DNA of 56,872 nt from an uncultured Bacteroidales bacterium (GTDB lineage Bacteria; Bacteroidota; Bacteroidia; Bacteroidales; Muribaculaceae), in NCBI GenBank assembly GCA_902776835.1, contig CACYRK010000019.1, positions 1 through 56,872 of the forward strand, read 5' to 3'. The position numbers were made by a program, and so were the translations under genes. The notes beneath the pieces were generated by a model. That model saw nothing but the letters and a program-made list of their open reading frames with translations, was not told where the DNA came from and did not search any database. Within the stretch, counting starts at the first letter, position 1; every line of letters starts with the position of its first letter. Shown piece by piece: positions 17,105 to 25,548 of the stretch.

Positions 17105-18855
17105 GGCTCGGGGTTGTTGGGGTGCTGTCGCACCAGATTCACGGTGCGCTCGGCGCCGTCGATTTTAAGTTTCATCTCCACGCGCTCCACCTCGTCGGTG
17201 AGTTCGGGCAGCACGATATAGTCGTGGCCGCGGTGCGGCAGGTAATAGCACGTCATGGGCATGCGCTCCGGGAACTCGCCCATGATTTTGCGCCTTGCCG
17301 ACTCCTGCTCGCCCAGGTGCTGCGCCATGTTGGCATAGTACACGTAGCACTTTTGCGATGCGGGCCTAACGTTGAGTGAGTCGACGGATAGCAGCGTGTA
17401 AGGCGCTTCGTCGCAGCGCATTGCCTGAGTGCCGATGCTGTCGCTCAGCGTGAAGGGCGCCGGCACGAAGCCGCTGGCAAAGGTGGTGTCGCGCCAGCGG
17501 TCGTAGATATCATGCGGCAAGAACTCGATTAAGTCCTTGTCGTAGCGGTAGCAGTAGAACACCTTGTGTGGCCAGGGCCGCACATTTATGTAGTTGACCG
17601 GCATGACAAAGCGGCTGGTTTTGGGCCATACGGCAGCCGGGAGCACGCACTGGCGCGGCGCACTCTCGATGGCGGCAATCACGGCGTCGTCCATCTGCTT
17701 GTAACTGTACACGTCGCGCACGGCGACCACTGTCATCGGCGCGGCGGCCACCAGGGCACCCACCGTGATAATGCGTCGTGCTGTGCGCCGCTGTTCGAGC
17801 CATCGCATCACCGGCACAGCCACCATGACAAAACTCAGCACGGCAAAGGCGGTGTACGAGCGGTAACTGGTGGTGATGCTCAGCGCGATAATCATCAGCG
17901 TGGCGCCCAGCATGGTCCACATGACCAAATTCTCGGCCAGGCAGCGCCAGCGGCGGCGCACCACCAGCACGGCAATAATGACAAAGGCGATGGCGGGCGT
18001 CACAAAGTGGGCCGACTTGGTGGCCGTGTTGACCACGCGGCGTGTGAGCATCTGCATCAGTGAGATGTCGCCGCGCACGGCGCTGTCGGTCATAAAGCGG
18101 TGCCAGAACCCCGGCGAACCAAAGTCGAGAGCCACACCCACGGCATATGCCACCACGACGGTGACTGCCAAGCCCTTGAAACGCTTGCGGTTGAGGCAGT
18201 AGTAAACCATTATGCCCAACAGGGTGCCCGACGTGGTGCTCTCGTTCATCCAGCCTGCCACCAGCGCGGCTGTCGCGGCCAATGCGTGGGTCGTCCAGCG
18301 GTGCTGGCGCGGCTTGTAGTTGATCAGGAAATATAGCACGGCAAGCGTCGTGGTGATTGACCACAAGTAGTTGCAACTGCCATCCATCCACAGCATTGTC
18401 TCGCCCGGAACGGGCATCAGCGTGAGCACAAACAGCGATGCGAGGGCAAGCATTGCCACTGAGCGGCGTCCGGTAGCGAGAAGCACCATCAGATGTAGAA
18501 AGGCCACCGTGATAATCGTGTTGAGCACGTTAAAGAAGTCCTTGTCGAGCAGGCTGGAGATGAAACGCAGCAATATGTTGCCAAATCGGCCGTCGGTGTC
18601 GCAGTAAAAATAAGGAATTGTGCGGACGTAATCCCATAGCGTGTCGCATGGCAACTGCTCCTGGCCGGGGATGAGCGAGTATAGTATGTCGTCGGGCTTG
18701 AGCGTGGTGAGAGCATTGAGGACATAGACCACAATGGTGATTACAGCCATCAGCGCCACATACGCCCATTCGCCAGCGGTGCCGCGCCAGCGATGCGGCC
18801 GAAGCAACGACGGCTCGGCGTTGTTGCTGGGAGTGAGATGTGATGCGGTTTTCAT
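17101..18855 (-). CDS. DUF6056 family polytopic membrane protein
   Basis: This 584-residue protein has about ten hydrophobic segments in the first 400 residues, followed by a soluble C-terminal region of about 180 residues. Motifs typical of DUF6056 are visible: an early [12 protein letters not shown] loop, [31 protein letters not shown] and [11 protein letters not shown]. The acidic DD pair in the first loop and the overall topology resemble GT-C glycosyltransferases, so a role in transferring lipid-linked sugars is possible but unproven. Its stop overlaps the ruvC start by 4 bp, so ruvC is expressed from the same mRNA. No surface polysaccharide genes are adjacent. Confidence 0.8.
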   Translation of the reverse strand: MKTASHLTPSNNAEPSLLRPHRWRGTAGEWAYVALMAVITIVVYVLNALTTLKPDDILYSLIPGQEQLPCDTLWDYVRTIPYFYCDTDGRFGNILLRFISSLLDKDFFNVLNTIITVAFLHLMVLLATGRRSVAMLALASLFVLTLMPVPGETMLWMDGSCNYLWSITTTLAVLYFLINYKPRQHRWTTHALAATAALVAGWMNESTTSGTLLGIMVYYCLNRKRFKGLAVTVVVAYAVGVALDFGSPGFWHRFMTDSAVRGDISLMQMLTRRVVNTATKSAHFVTPAIAFVIIAVLVVRRRWRCLAENLVMWTMLGATLMIIALSITTSYRSYTAFAVLSFVMVAVPVMRWLEQRRTARRIITVGALVAAAPMTVVAVRDVYSYKQMDDAVIAAIESAPRQCVLPAAVWPKTSRFVMPVNYINVRPWPHKVFYCYRYDKDLIEFLPHDIYDRWRDTTFASGFVPAPFTLSDSIGTQAMRCDEAPYTLLSVDSLNVRPASQKCYVYYANMAQHLGEQESARRKIMGEFPERMPMTCYYLPHRGHDYIVLPELTDEVERVEMKLKIDGAERTVNLVRQHPNNPEP

Positions 18856-18955
18856 GCGCTATGAGAAATTTGGTGCAAACTTAACGAAAAAAATCCTAAT
18901 GCGCAAGTTTTCGCAGGTGTGTGTCAATCACTCGAATGCTTGTCATCCACCCCAA

Positions 18956-18975
18956 AATCTATAATCTATAATCTA
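18956..18975. repeat. Short heptamer array overlapping a stop codon
   Basis: AATCTAT, AATCTAT and AATCTA. The final CTA (18973-18975) is the TAG stop of the minus-strand gene that begins at 19710. The array therefore supplies the stop codon and continues into the 3' UTR. Confidence 0.8.
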
Positions 18976-19710
18976 CCTAATGATTTCCTCGATCCACTGG
19001 CCTATGGTGAGCGACAGTGGGCCGGCAGGGCGGCTCACCATCAGCGTGTCGTTAAGGTCGGCCAGCGCGGGGCTGGCGTCCTCGCCGGCGTAGCGCGCGA
19101 TGATGGCCTGGGCTTCGGGCATGGCGTGGCGCGTGGCGGCCAGCGAAGTGGGGCGCATGAGGTAACTGCGCCAGAACATCCAGTAGGCGAGGCGGTAGGC
19201 TTCCTGGGCCTCGGCGGGGTTGTCGATGTCGACGGCGCTGAGCATCTGCCAGTCGGGGGCCACTGGTGCCTCGGTATATCGCTCGTCGAGCACGGCGTGC
19301 AGCACCTCGGCCAGCCGGGCGATGTCGGCATCGTCGGGCTCCAGACCTGGCTCGGGGGCGTGCTCGCCGGCGATGATATACCAAATCAGGTAACGCAGGT
19401 CGTCAACGTTCAGTTCGTAGTCGATGTAGTCGTCGCTGCGGCCGTAGTGTGGCAGCGGCTGCCCGTGACGCTCGTTGTGAAGCCGCGTAAACGTGCGCCA
19501 CAGCCCGGCGTCGGCAACGATGTCCTGAAAGTAGCACACCGTGGCCAGCACCACCTGGCGACGCACCGCCTCGCTAAGTTCGCCAAGGCCGCCCCAAGCC
19601 TGCCAGGCGTGACTCAGCGCCACCGCAACCTCCATATAGTAGGGGTCGGTGGGCGACACGCGGGGGAAGCCCGGCTGTGTCAGCAAGTAGTCTTTTACGC
19701 TAATGTCCAT
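18973..19710 (-). CDS. Uncharacterised protein, possibly DUF3843-like
   Basis: This 245-residue cytosolic protein is acidic and tryptophan/tyrosine-rich, with no signal or membrane segment. Stretches such as SPTDPYYMEVAVALSHAW, DYIDYELNVDDLRYLIWYII and AYRLAYWMFWRSYLMRP remind me of the Bacteroidetes family DUF3843. That family is of unknown function, and the assignment is tentative. The start codon lies only 10 bp beyond the T-run of the tRNA-Thr terminator. There is no room for a separate promoter, so expression may depend on readthrough from the tRNA promoter. Its TAG stop is part of a heptamer repeat. No function is proposed. Confidence 0.75.
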   Translation of the reverse strand: MDISVKDYLLTQPGFPRVSPTDPYYMEVAVALSHAWQAWGGLGELSEAVRRQVVLATVCYFQDIVADAGLWRTFTRLHNERHGQPLPHYGRSDDYIDYELNVDDLRYLIWYIIAGEHAPEPGLEPDDADIARLAEVLHAVLDERYTEAPVAPDWQMLSAVDIDNPAEAQEAYRLAYWMFWRSYLMRPTSLAATRHAMPEAQAIIARYAGEDASPALADLNDTLMVSRPAGPLSLTIGQWIEEIIR

Positions 19711-19720
19711 CCTAAATCAT

Positions 19721-19762
19721 AAAAAAGTGCCGCTTTCCACGTTGCCGAGGAAAGCGGCGCTT
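19721..19762 (-). terminator. Terminator after tRNA-Thr, just before a downstream start codon
   Basis: On the minus strand AAGCGCCGCTTTCC (19762-19749) pairs with GGAAAGCGGCACTT and is followed by a six-T run ending at 19721. The next gene starts at 19710, so this hairpin also occupies that gene's upstream region. Confidence 0.85.
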
Positions 19763-19767
19763 GCCGG

Positions 19768-19840
19768 AGCCGCGAGCGGGACTCGAACCCGCGACCTTTT
19801 CGTTACGAATGAAATGCTCTACCAACTGAGCTATTGCGGC
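19768..19840 (-). tRNA. tRNA-Thr (anticodon CGT) with two A.C mismatches
   Basis: A 73-nt cloverleaf starts GCCGCAA. The D arm is GCTC/GAGC, the anticodon loop TTCGTAA reads CGT at positions 34-36 (threonine, codon ACG), and the T arm is GCGGG-TTCGAGT-CCCGC. The discriminator is U and CCA is not encoded. Two pairs are A.C: A6-C67 in the acceptor stem and A31-C39 closing the anticodon loop. Both could form protonated wobbles, but two in one tRNA is unusual. Because a UGU tRNA-Thr can read ACG by wobble, this copy may be under relaxed selection. Confidence 0.88.
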
Positions 19841-19885
19841 TGGTGCGACACGTCACTTTGTGTCGACGTTTTGCTATTGCGGCTG

Positions 19886-19893
19886 CAAAGTTA
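19886..19893 (-). promoter_or_regulatory. -7 promoter element of tRNA-Thr
   Basis: The minus strand reads TAACTTTG, giving a 5' leader of about 40 nt. The leader begins with CAGCCGCAATAGC (19885-19873), a 13-nt exact copy of the region at the tRNA 5' end (19842-19830). Confidence 0.65.
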
Positions 19894-19946
19894 CAACAAA
19901 AAAATGGAATACAGCCAATAACCTCCAATATTTTTTTTTCAACCCA

Positions 19947-21578
19947 TCATAACTCGCCAGGCGGAAGCACCCGTCGTTCCTTATTACCAGTCGATGATGA
20001 TTTACTTGACTGCAGGGGTTTCGCGGGCGTTGTCTGCTGTGCTTTTTTTGCATTATCCGGCTTATCGCCGGCTGACCTGTCTCTTACGGAACTACCGGCA
20101 CTGCTGCTTGACTGCTTCCTTTCAGTTTTCTTGGTCGAAGATGACGAACTCGACTGCGAAGTTTTTTTCTCGTCGACGACAGGCCCGGGAGTTTTCTCCT
20201 CGACGGGCGTTGCGACTGTGGTCGGGAGAGGAGCGGCACTGTCGACAGCCTCGACAGCGGGTACCGAGTCGGTTGCCTGGGCAACCTCTTCGCCATCGCC
20301 ACTCGATGAGGCGATTCCGCCAATGATTGCTGCCGCGGCCACGACGCCAATGACACCGGCAATAATGCCTATGTTTTTGCCTTTGTTCTTGCCGGGCACC
20401 GGTTCAACCTTGGGCATCGGTGTCCCATTAACGGGTTGTGGCCGAGAAGCGGGCGCAGGCTTTGGCACTGGCTTCGGCTCGGGCTTCGGCGCAGGCTTGG
20501 GCTCGGGCTTCGGCGCTTGCTTGGGCGCTTGCTTGGGCTCGGGCTTCGGCACTGGCTTTGGCTCAGGCATTGGTGTGCCAACAACGGGTTGTGGCTTGGG
20601 AGCCGGGGCCGCTTGCGGGGCGGGTGCCGGGGTGTCGACAATGGTCACATCGTCGTCGGCCACGAGTTCGGCCACCACCACGGGAGGCGTAAACGGGTGG
20701 GTGGCGACGTACTGACGCACTTCATCCACATTCTGCGGACGGTCGTCGCGACGGAACTTCATCAGCCAACTAATCAGGTGGCGCATGTCGGCCGACACGC
20801 TCTCAGGATAGGCAAACGCACGGTCGCCATCCTCAATCATGTCGCTGAGCGAGGGCGGCCGCGAGTTGGTCAGCAAGGTGTACAGCGTTGCGCCGATGGC
20901 AAAGAGGTCGGTGGGCGCACCGATCAGTTCGAGTTTTTGCTCGGTCTGCTCAATTGGCGCGTAACCTGGCGTATAAGCCATGGCGACCGAACTGGTCATC
21001 GAGCCGCGGTCGGTGTCAATCATCTTGCTGGCACCGAAGTCAATCAGCATCAGGTTGCCGTCGCGGTCGAGCATCATGTTGCCGGGCTTGATGTCCAGGT
21101 GCCATATTTTGTAGCGGTGGATTTCGTCCAGGCCGTCGAGCATCTGTTGCAGGTATCCCAACACCTCTTTTTCGGGCATTGGGGCACCGCGATGCCTCAG
21201 CCGGCTTTGCAGCGACTCACCGTCGATGAAGTCCATCACATAGTATGCCGTGCCGTTGTCGTCGAAGAGGTCGTGCACATGCACGATGTGCGCTCCGCGC
21301 AACTTCCTGATGCGGCGCGCTTCCTTGCGGAATTTGTTCAGCAGGTTCTCAAAGTCGGCGGTGTTGCTGCTGTTGCTCACCGTCACCATGTAGGTGGCCG
21401 GGTCGCGGTGGTTGATGTTGCGATTGAAGAACTCTTTAATCGCCATCGTGTCATCGAGGTGGCTGTCGTATACCTTATAGGTGTTGCCAAAGCCGCCACT
21501 CGCAAGATACTGCTCTATGCGATAGCGGTTGCGTAACACTGTGCCGACAGGCAACATGCCTTCAATGTCCTGTGCCAT
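19947..21578 (-). CDS. Membrane-anchored Hanks-type Ser/Thr protein kinase
   Basis: The kinase domain fills about residues 15-280: glycine loop ASGGFGNTY (26-34), catalytic lysine K48 (AIKEF), HLDIKPGN catalytic loop (160-167, D162) and IDFGASK (D180). GYAPIEQ replaces the APE motif and an ALF-DLFAIGATLY helix follows. These features indicate an active kinase. A proline/lysine/glutamate repeat linker (about 310-395) leads to a transmembrane segment near 405-427 (IGIIAGVIGVVAAAAIIGGI). A Ser/Thr-rich tail, presumably periplasmic, ends in RRVLPPGEL. This differs from PASTA kinases, since no sensor domain is visible. It lies 44 bp after the DUF4270 gene on the same strand. No phosphatase or FHA-domain gene is adjacent. 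Substrates are unknown. Confidence 0.92.
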   Translation of the reverse strand: MAQDIEGMLPVGTVLRNRYRIEQYLASGGFGNTYKVYDSHLDDTMAIKEFFNRNINHRDPATYMVTVSNSSNTADFENLLNKFRKEARRIRKLRGAHIVHVHDLFDDNGTAYYVMDFIDGESLQSRLRHRGAPMPEKEVLGYLQQMLDGLDEIHRYKIWHLDIKPGNMMLDRDGNLMLIDFGASKMIDTDRGSMTSSVAMAYTPGYAPIEQTEQKLELIGAPTDLFAIGATLYTLLTNSRPPSLSDMIEDGDRAFAYPESVSADMRHLISWLMKFRRDDRPQNVDEVRQYVATHPFTPPVVVAELVADDDVTIVDTPAPAPQAAPAPKPQPVVGTPMPEPKPVPKPEPKQAPKQAPKPEPKPAPKPEPKPVPKPAPASRPQPVNGTPMPKVEPVPGKNKGKNIGIIAGVIGVVAAAAIIGGIASSSGDGEEVAQATDSVPAVEAVDSAAPLPTTVATPVEEKTPGPVVDEKKTSQSSSSSSTKKTERKQSSSSAGSSVRDRSAGDKPDNAKKAQQTTPAKPLQSSKSSSTGNKERRVLPPGEL

Positions 21579-21622
21579 GATTATTCGGTTTTTTCAGCAA
21601 CAATATGGTGGCGTGCGGGGCC

Positions 21623-23005
21623 CTACATCACCATTTGCCGCGAGTAGGTGATTTTCACCTTTGCCTTGTCGAGTTTCAACTTGGCAATGGCGGGAAACGA
21701 CACCTGCGGAGCAATCTTAGTGGTGATGGTCTGCGCGGCTTGATAGTAACTCGCCGGGATGGTGTAGGTGGTAACATCGATGGGCAGTAGCGTGAGGTTG
21801 ATGTCGGCCGCGGTGGCCACGCCTCCCTGGTTGTCGATGATGTTCAGGATGTAGTCGCGCAGGCCGGCAAAGCGGTAGGTGCGCGTGGCTGCGTTGTAGG
21901 TGGCGTAGAACGAGTCTTTGTTGTTGGCCAGCGAGTCGCCGTCGATAAATTTGTCTTTCATCGACGTCTTTACCATCAGCAGGTATTTCGGTGGAGCGAT
22001 GGAGTACTCGGTGGCGATGTTCTCAACCGGGATTTCCAACTCCAGCGAGTTGATCAGCGACAGCCCGTTGCCCGTCTTCTGGCGGAACGAGTCGATGATG
22101 TCCTGGATGGGGAATTGCAACTCCACATCGTAGCCTGCCGGGGCCATAACGATGGCTTCGCCGGCGGCCACACGGTCTTTCACGCTCTGGTCGATGCTGA
22201 GGTTAATGATGTTGTTGCTCAGCACCTCGGGCGTGGCGGCCATGTAGTTCTGCATGACGGTGGTTATGGTGTCGCGGTCGTTGACGATGTTCTTTTGGCG
22301 ATAATACACGGCGAGTTCGGTCTTGGTGAAGTTCATCACGCGGCCGCTGCCGAAGGTGTTGGCGATGTACACGCCGGGGAAGAACTGCGCAAAGGCGCTC
22401 GGCGAGCGGAACGTGTTGGGGTTGGTGACATACTCGGTCCACAACTCACGAGCCAGGCTCAGCGGCATCGGCACCGACACCTCGAGATAGTAGGCGCCGG
22501 TGGCACTGTCGTAGACCCTGGTGGCCGAACGCGGCGAGTAGGGCGCGGTGCCCAGCAGGTCGTTCGGGTCGAAATAGTCGGTGGGGTCAAAGTCGCTGAA
22601 CAGCGGCGTTGGCAACTGGCGGTTCAGGCGGTACACGCTCATCAGCATCGGGGCCAACGAGTCGCCCGTGAACGCGTCCTGGGCGATGCGCAGTTTCAGC
22701 ATGCACGAGTCTATCATGTCGATGCTCGTGTCGCTGGTGTCGATGCTCATCGCGGGCATAAACTGGGTCACCACCTGCGACGACAGGGTGCCGTAGCCCT
22801 CACTCTTGATCACGCCCACCAACTGTGTGCTGGTGCGGGCCTGCAAGCGAGGATTGAGCACGCTGTGACCGACGATGGTAAACGAGGAGTCTTCGATGAT
22901 TTGCGAACTGATGTCGGTGATGGTGTTACCGATGGTCTCGTCGGTGCACGAGTGCAGTCCGGCAACTACCAGCAATGCCGCAAGGGCATAAAATATCGAT
23001 TTCAT
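21623..23005 (-). CDS. DUF4270 lipoprotein
   Basis: MKSIFYALAALLVVAGLHSC is a lipoprotein signal (cysteine at residue 20). The mature 440 residues are beta-rich, with the DUF4270 pattern: an early TIVGHSVLNPRLQARTS strand, LLGTAPYSPRSATRVYDSAT in the middle and LLMVKTSMKDKFIDGDSLAN late. DUF4270 proteins are Bacteroidetes envelope lipoproteins of unknown function, frequently next to a glycogen-synthase-like gene. Here the stop codon of that gene directly abuts this ATG (TAAATG, no spacer), so they are cotranscribed and probably translationally coupled. A role in the outer membrane is inferred. Confidence 0.9.
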   Translation of the reverse strand: MKSIFYALAALLVVAGLHSCTDETIGNTITDISSQIIEDSSFTIVGHSVLNPRLQARTSTQLVGVIKSEGYGTLSSQVVTQFMPAMSIDTSDTSIDMIDSCMLKLRIAQDAFTGDSLAPMLMSVYRLNRQLPTPLFSDFDPTDYFDPNDLLGTAPYSPRSATRVYDSATGAYYLEVSVPMPLSLARELWTEYVTNPNTFRSPSAFAQFFPGVYIANTFGSGRVMNFTKTELAVYYRQKNIVNDRDTITTVMQNYMAATPEVLSNNIINLSIDQSVKDRVAAGEAIVMAPAGYDVELQFPIQDIIDSFRQKTGNGLSLINSLELEIPVENIATEYSIAPPKYLLMVKTSMKDKFIDGDSLANNKDSFYATYNAATRTYRFAGLRDYILNIIDNQGGVATAADINLTLLPIDVTTYTIPASYYQAAQTITTKIAPQVSFPAIAKLKLDKAKVKITYSRQMVM

Positions 23006-24094
23006 TTATAGCGATTTGTAGAATTCGTAGATTGGCTCAACGTATTGGGCCTTGTTGTTGACCAGCGTGGGCAACGCGGGCACTTGCGGGGCCTCGGTGT
23101 CGATGGCGTGGCGTATGCCGGCAATGGCGTCGTCGATTTGCTGGCGCTTCTCGGGGTCGCCGTCGTCGCCGAGTTCGTCAAGTTGGTCGAGCAACACGTC
23201 GATTTGTCCGTTATATTTGGCTTTCTGGGCTTCCCACGCCTCGAGTTCTTCCTTGGCGGCCTCGCGGGTGTCGACGATGGCTTGATACTGCTCGTCGTTG
23301 ACCACGTTGCCCTCGGCGTCGGCATAATATGGGCCGCCGGGGTAGGGCAGGAATGGCAGTCCCGACTTCTCGACGAGTTCGAGCACCTCGGGGCGCACGT
23401 TGGGGCTGCACTGAATCACAGCGTCGGCATGGTCGAGGGCCAGTTGTGTGAGCATCAGGCTGTCCACGGCCTTGCCCTGGATTGCGCTCAGGCACTCGGC
23501 GGGGATGCCGTCCTGCAGCAGTTTGTCGGCCAGGCGCTCGTCAAGCGGCTGGTCGAAGTCGTCGGCATACAGGGCATACACGATTTTCGCGTCGCGGAAC
23601 GAGGGGTCGTCGCTGTAGATTTGGCGCATGTACATCGGGGCCAACGCCGTAATCCATCCGCCGCACTGTATCACGCTGGGTATCCAGCGCAACTTGCGCA
23701 CGGTCTCAATCACGCCGCGAACGAAGAAGATGCTGCGCTCGTCGTTGTCGTCCTTGCTGCTCTCGGTCTCGAGCACCTTGGCAAGGTTGTTCACGAAGTA
23801 ATCGTCGTTGTAAATAAAGTACACCTGCATGCGCGCCGGCTGCAGGGTCGCCACCTTGATAATCAGCGGGTGGTCGCTGTCGTCGATAATCAAGTTCATG
23901 CCCGACAGCCTGATCACTTCGTGGAGTTGGTTGCGACGCTCGTTGATCTTGCCGTACTTAGGCATGAACGTGCGCACCTCGGCGCCGTGCTCCTGAATGC
24001 CCTGCGGCAGGTCGCGGTTGAACACTGTGGTGGGGGTGTCGGCCAAATATGGCGCTATTTCTTGCGAAATGAACAATACTTTATTTATATCCAT
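23006..24094 (-). CDS. Glycogen/starch synthase N-terminal domain protein (GT5-like, single domain)
   Basis: The first 270 residues resemble the N-terminal Rossmann half of glycogen synthase: VLFISQEIAPYLADTP near the start, LPQGIQEHGAEVRTFMPKYG, then IQCGGWITALAPMYMRQIY. True glycogen synthases use KxGGL near the N-terminus for ADP-glucose and have a second Rossmann domain with an E-x7-E motif. Both are missing here, and the sequence ends at 362 residues. A charged helical insertion (about 275-345; REAAKEELEAWEAQKAKYNG) looks like a coiled coil and then a VPALPTLVNNKAQYVEPIYE tail. It is probably not a full synthase. In Bacteroidetes this short form is typically paired with DUF4270 lipoproteins, as here. 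Function unknown; a regulatory or divergent glycosyltransferase role is possible. Confidence 0.85.
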   Translation of the reverse strand: MDINKVLFISQEIAPYLADTPTTVFNRDLPQGIQEHGAEVRTFMPKYGKINERRNQLHEVIRLSGMNLIIDDSDHPLIIKVATLQPARMQVYFIYNDDYFVNNLAKVLETESSKDDNDERSIFFVRGVIETVRKLRWIPSVIQCGGWITALAPMYMRQIYSDDPSFRDAKIVYALYADDFDQPLDERLADKLLQDGIPAECLSAIQGKAVDSLMLTQLALDHADAVIQCSPNVRPEVLELVEKSGLPFLPYPGGPYYADAEGNVVNDEQYQAIVDTREAAKEELEAWEAQKAKYNGQIDVLLDQLDELGDDGDPEKRQQIDDAIAGIRHAIDTEAPQVPALPTLVNNKAQYVEPIYEFYKSL

Positions 24095-24159
24095 ATCGAT
24101 TGTCGTTAAGTTGGTGATGCTACACCGCCGAAACCGGAGGCGCGCAATATATCGTACCG

Positions 24160-24167
24160 CAAAGTTA
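24160..24167 (-). promoter_or_regulatory. -7 promoter element of the glycogen-synthase-like/DUF4270 operon
   Basis: The minus strand reads TAACTTTG, consensus. Transcription would start near 24153, leaving a leader of about 59 nt. Confidence 0.6.
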
Positions 24168-24519
24168 CAATTTTTTTTTCATTTGTGCTAATCTCGGGCT
24201 GCGATAGTGTCTTTATTTAAGTAATTATGTGTGCTATTTAACAATAATTATCCACAAGCAGCAGCCGCGCTTTCATCTCGCAGAAGCCGCAAGGCGATGG
24301 GCGACAGATGCCTAGTTGCGCCATTTTTTTGGTCGGCGTGATGACGGCATTGGTCGGCGTGATGTGCCGTTTGGTCGCTTTGCCGCCTGCGGGGGGTTGC
24401 ATATTTAAAAAAATGTTCGTTACTTTGCCGTGTCAAATCATTGTTGACACATCCTATTCCTGCCGCTTGGCAGGGTGTAACAACTAACTTTTTTGTTGAA
24501 ACTTAAAAACGAAAACGAA
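24168..24519. other. Divergent intergenic region with a DnaA-box match and a short tandem repeat
   Basis: No gene is apparent. TTATCCACA at 24248-24256 is a single exact DnaA-box sequence. TTGGTCGGCGTGATG occurs twice, 21 bp apart, around 24330-24366, followed by a third partial TTGGTCG. The promoter of the Spy-like gene lies at 24397-24427. Nothing else is recognised. Confidence 0.5.
24397..24427 (+). promoter_or_regulatory. Promoter for the cysteine-heptad Spy-like gene
   Basis: TTG at 24397-24399 and TTACTTTG at 24420-24427 (one mismatch to TAnnTTTG) have a 20-nt spacer. This implies an 85-nt leader before the ATG at 24520. Confidence 0.55.
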
Positions 24520-25371
24520 ATGAAGAAATTAATGTTATCACTCATGCTCGCACTCACGTGCGTAGTAATGATCAATGCGCAAGAGCAAGCACGTCGCCAG
24601 GGTCACCCTGGTCGCCACGACAATCCCGAGCAGATGATTGAGAAGCGTCTCCAGGTTATGACCGACGAACTGCAACTCACCCCTCAACAGCAAACCGAAA
24701 TCAAGGAAATCCTCACCGAGGCCGAGAAAGAACGCGCACAGGCTCGCGAGGCTAATCGCAGCGAGCGTAAGATGGAGCGCCAGGGTCGCGCTGAGCGCCG
24801 TGCCGACATGACCCGCATGGACAAGCGCGCCGACAAGGAGCAGGTGTCGCCCGAAGTGCGCAAGGAGCAGATGCGTGAGCATCGCCAGGAGATGGGTAAG
24901 CACCGCGATGCTATCGACGAGAAAATCAACGCCGTCCTCACCCCCGAGCAGCAGGCAAAATATGCCGAGATGCGCGAGAAATACCGTGAGCACGGTCCCC
25001 GCCACGGCCACCATGGCCACCACGGCCGTCCCGGCGAGATGAAGGGCGACTGCTGCCAGATGGACAAGGGCGAGTGCGCCGAGAAGAAGGGCGAGTGCGC
25101 TGAGAAGAAAGGCGACTGCGCTGAGATGAAGGGCGAGTGCGCCGAGATGAAGGGCGACTGCCAGATGGACAAGGCTCAATGCGCCGAGAAGAAAGGCGAG
25201 TGCCAGATGGATAAGGCTCAATGCGCCGAGAAGAAAGGCGAGTGCGCTGAGAAGAAAGGCGACTGCTGCGAAAAGAAGGCCGAGTGCGGCGAAAAGAAGG
25301 CCGAGTGCGGCCAGATGAAAAAAGCCGACTGCGAGTCGAAGTCCTGCGAAATGGAGAAGAAAGACAAGTAA
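24520..25371 (+). CDS. Secreted Spy/CpxP-like protein with His-rich linker and cysteine-heptad tail
   Basis: The start at 24520 gives MKKLMLSLMLALTCVVMINA, a signal peptide. Residues 35-155 resemble the LTxxQ (Spy/CpxP, DUF4890) class: LQLTPQQQTEIKEIL at 51-65 and VLTPEQQAKYAEMR at 139-152, with highly charged helices between. A histidine-rich stretch follows (RHGHHGHHG, about 161-169). Residues 178-283 contain 17 cysteines, most spaced exactly seven apart in units such as CAEKKGE, CAEMKGD and CQMDKAQ. If helical, the cysteines would line up along one face. Spy/CpxP proteins are periplasmic chaperones or stress sensors; the His/Cys tail suggests metal binding or redox chemistry (inference). 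The gene is monocistronic, with a strong terminator. Confidence 0.85.
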   Translation: MKKLMLSLMLALTCVVMINAQEQARRQGHPGRHDNPEQMIEKRLQVMTDELQLTPQQQTEIKEILTEAEKERAQAREANRSERKMERQGRAERRADMTRMDKRADKEQVSPEVRKEQMREHRQEMGKHRDAIDEKINAVLTPEQQAKYAEMREKYREHGPRHGHHGHHGRPGEMKGDCCQMDKGECAEKKGECAEKKGDCAEMKGECAEMKGDCQMDKAQCAEKKGECQMDKAQCAEKKGECAEKKGDCCEKKAECGEKKAECGQMKKADCESKSCEMEKKDK

Positions 25372-25398
25372 TCACAAGATTACAATACAATTAGATTA

Positions 25399-25431
25399 AG
25401 CCTTGGAGCCCCGCGCCCCAAGGCTTTTTTT
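25399..25431 (+). terminator. Terminator of the Spy-like gene
   Basis: AGCCTTGG (25399-25406) pairs with CCAAGGCT (25418-25425) around a GC-rich loop and is followed by a seven-T run. It is 28 bp after the stop codon. Confidence 0.9.
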
Positions 25432-25459
25432 GCACCCCAAATGGCGCATCAACAATTCC

Positions 25460-25547
25460 CCGAACCCCCGAACCCTCGATTGCTCGAATGCTCGATTGCT
25501 CGAATGCTCGAACCCTCGAACCCTCGAATGCTCGAACCCTCGAAAAA
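25460..25547. repeat. Octamer array, 11 units (TCGAWTGC / TCGAACCC)
   Basis: Eleven consecutive 8-nt units without a length change: two CCGAACCC, then TCGATTGC and TCGAATGC alternating, then TCGAACCC and TCGAATGC, ending TCGAAAAA. One base later the heptamer array begins. It lies beyond the terminator of the Spy-like gene. Confidence 0.92.
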
Positions 25548-25548
25548 A

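Noticed and set aside
23006..24094. Functional glycogen synthase GlgA
   Set aside because: Only the N-terminal Rossmann half is present, without the KxGGL and C-terminal catalytic motifs.
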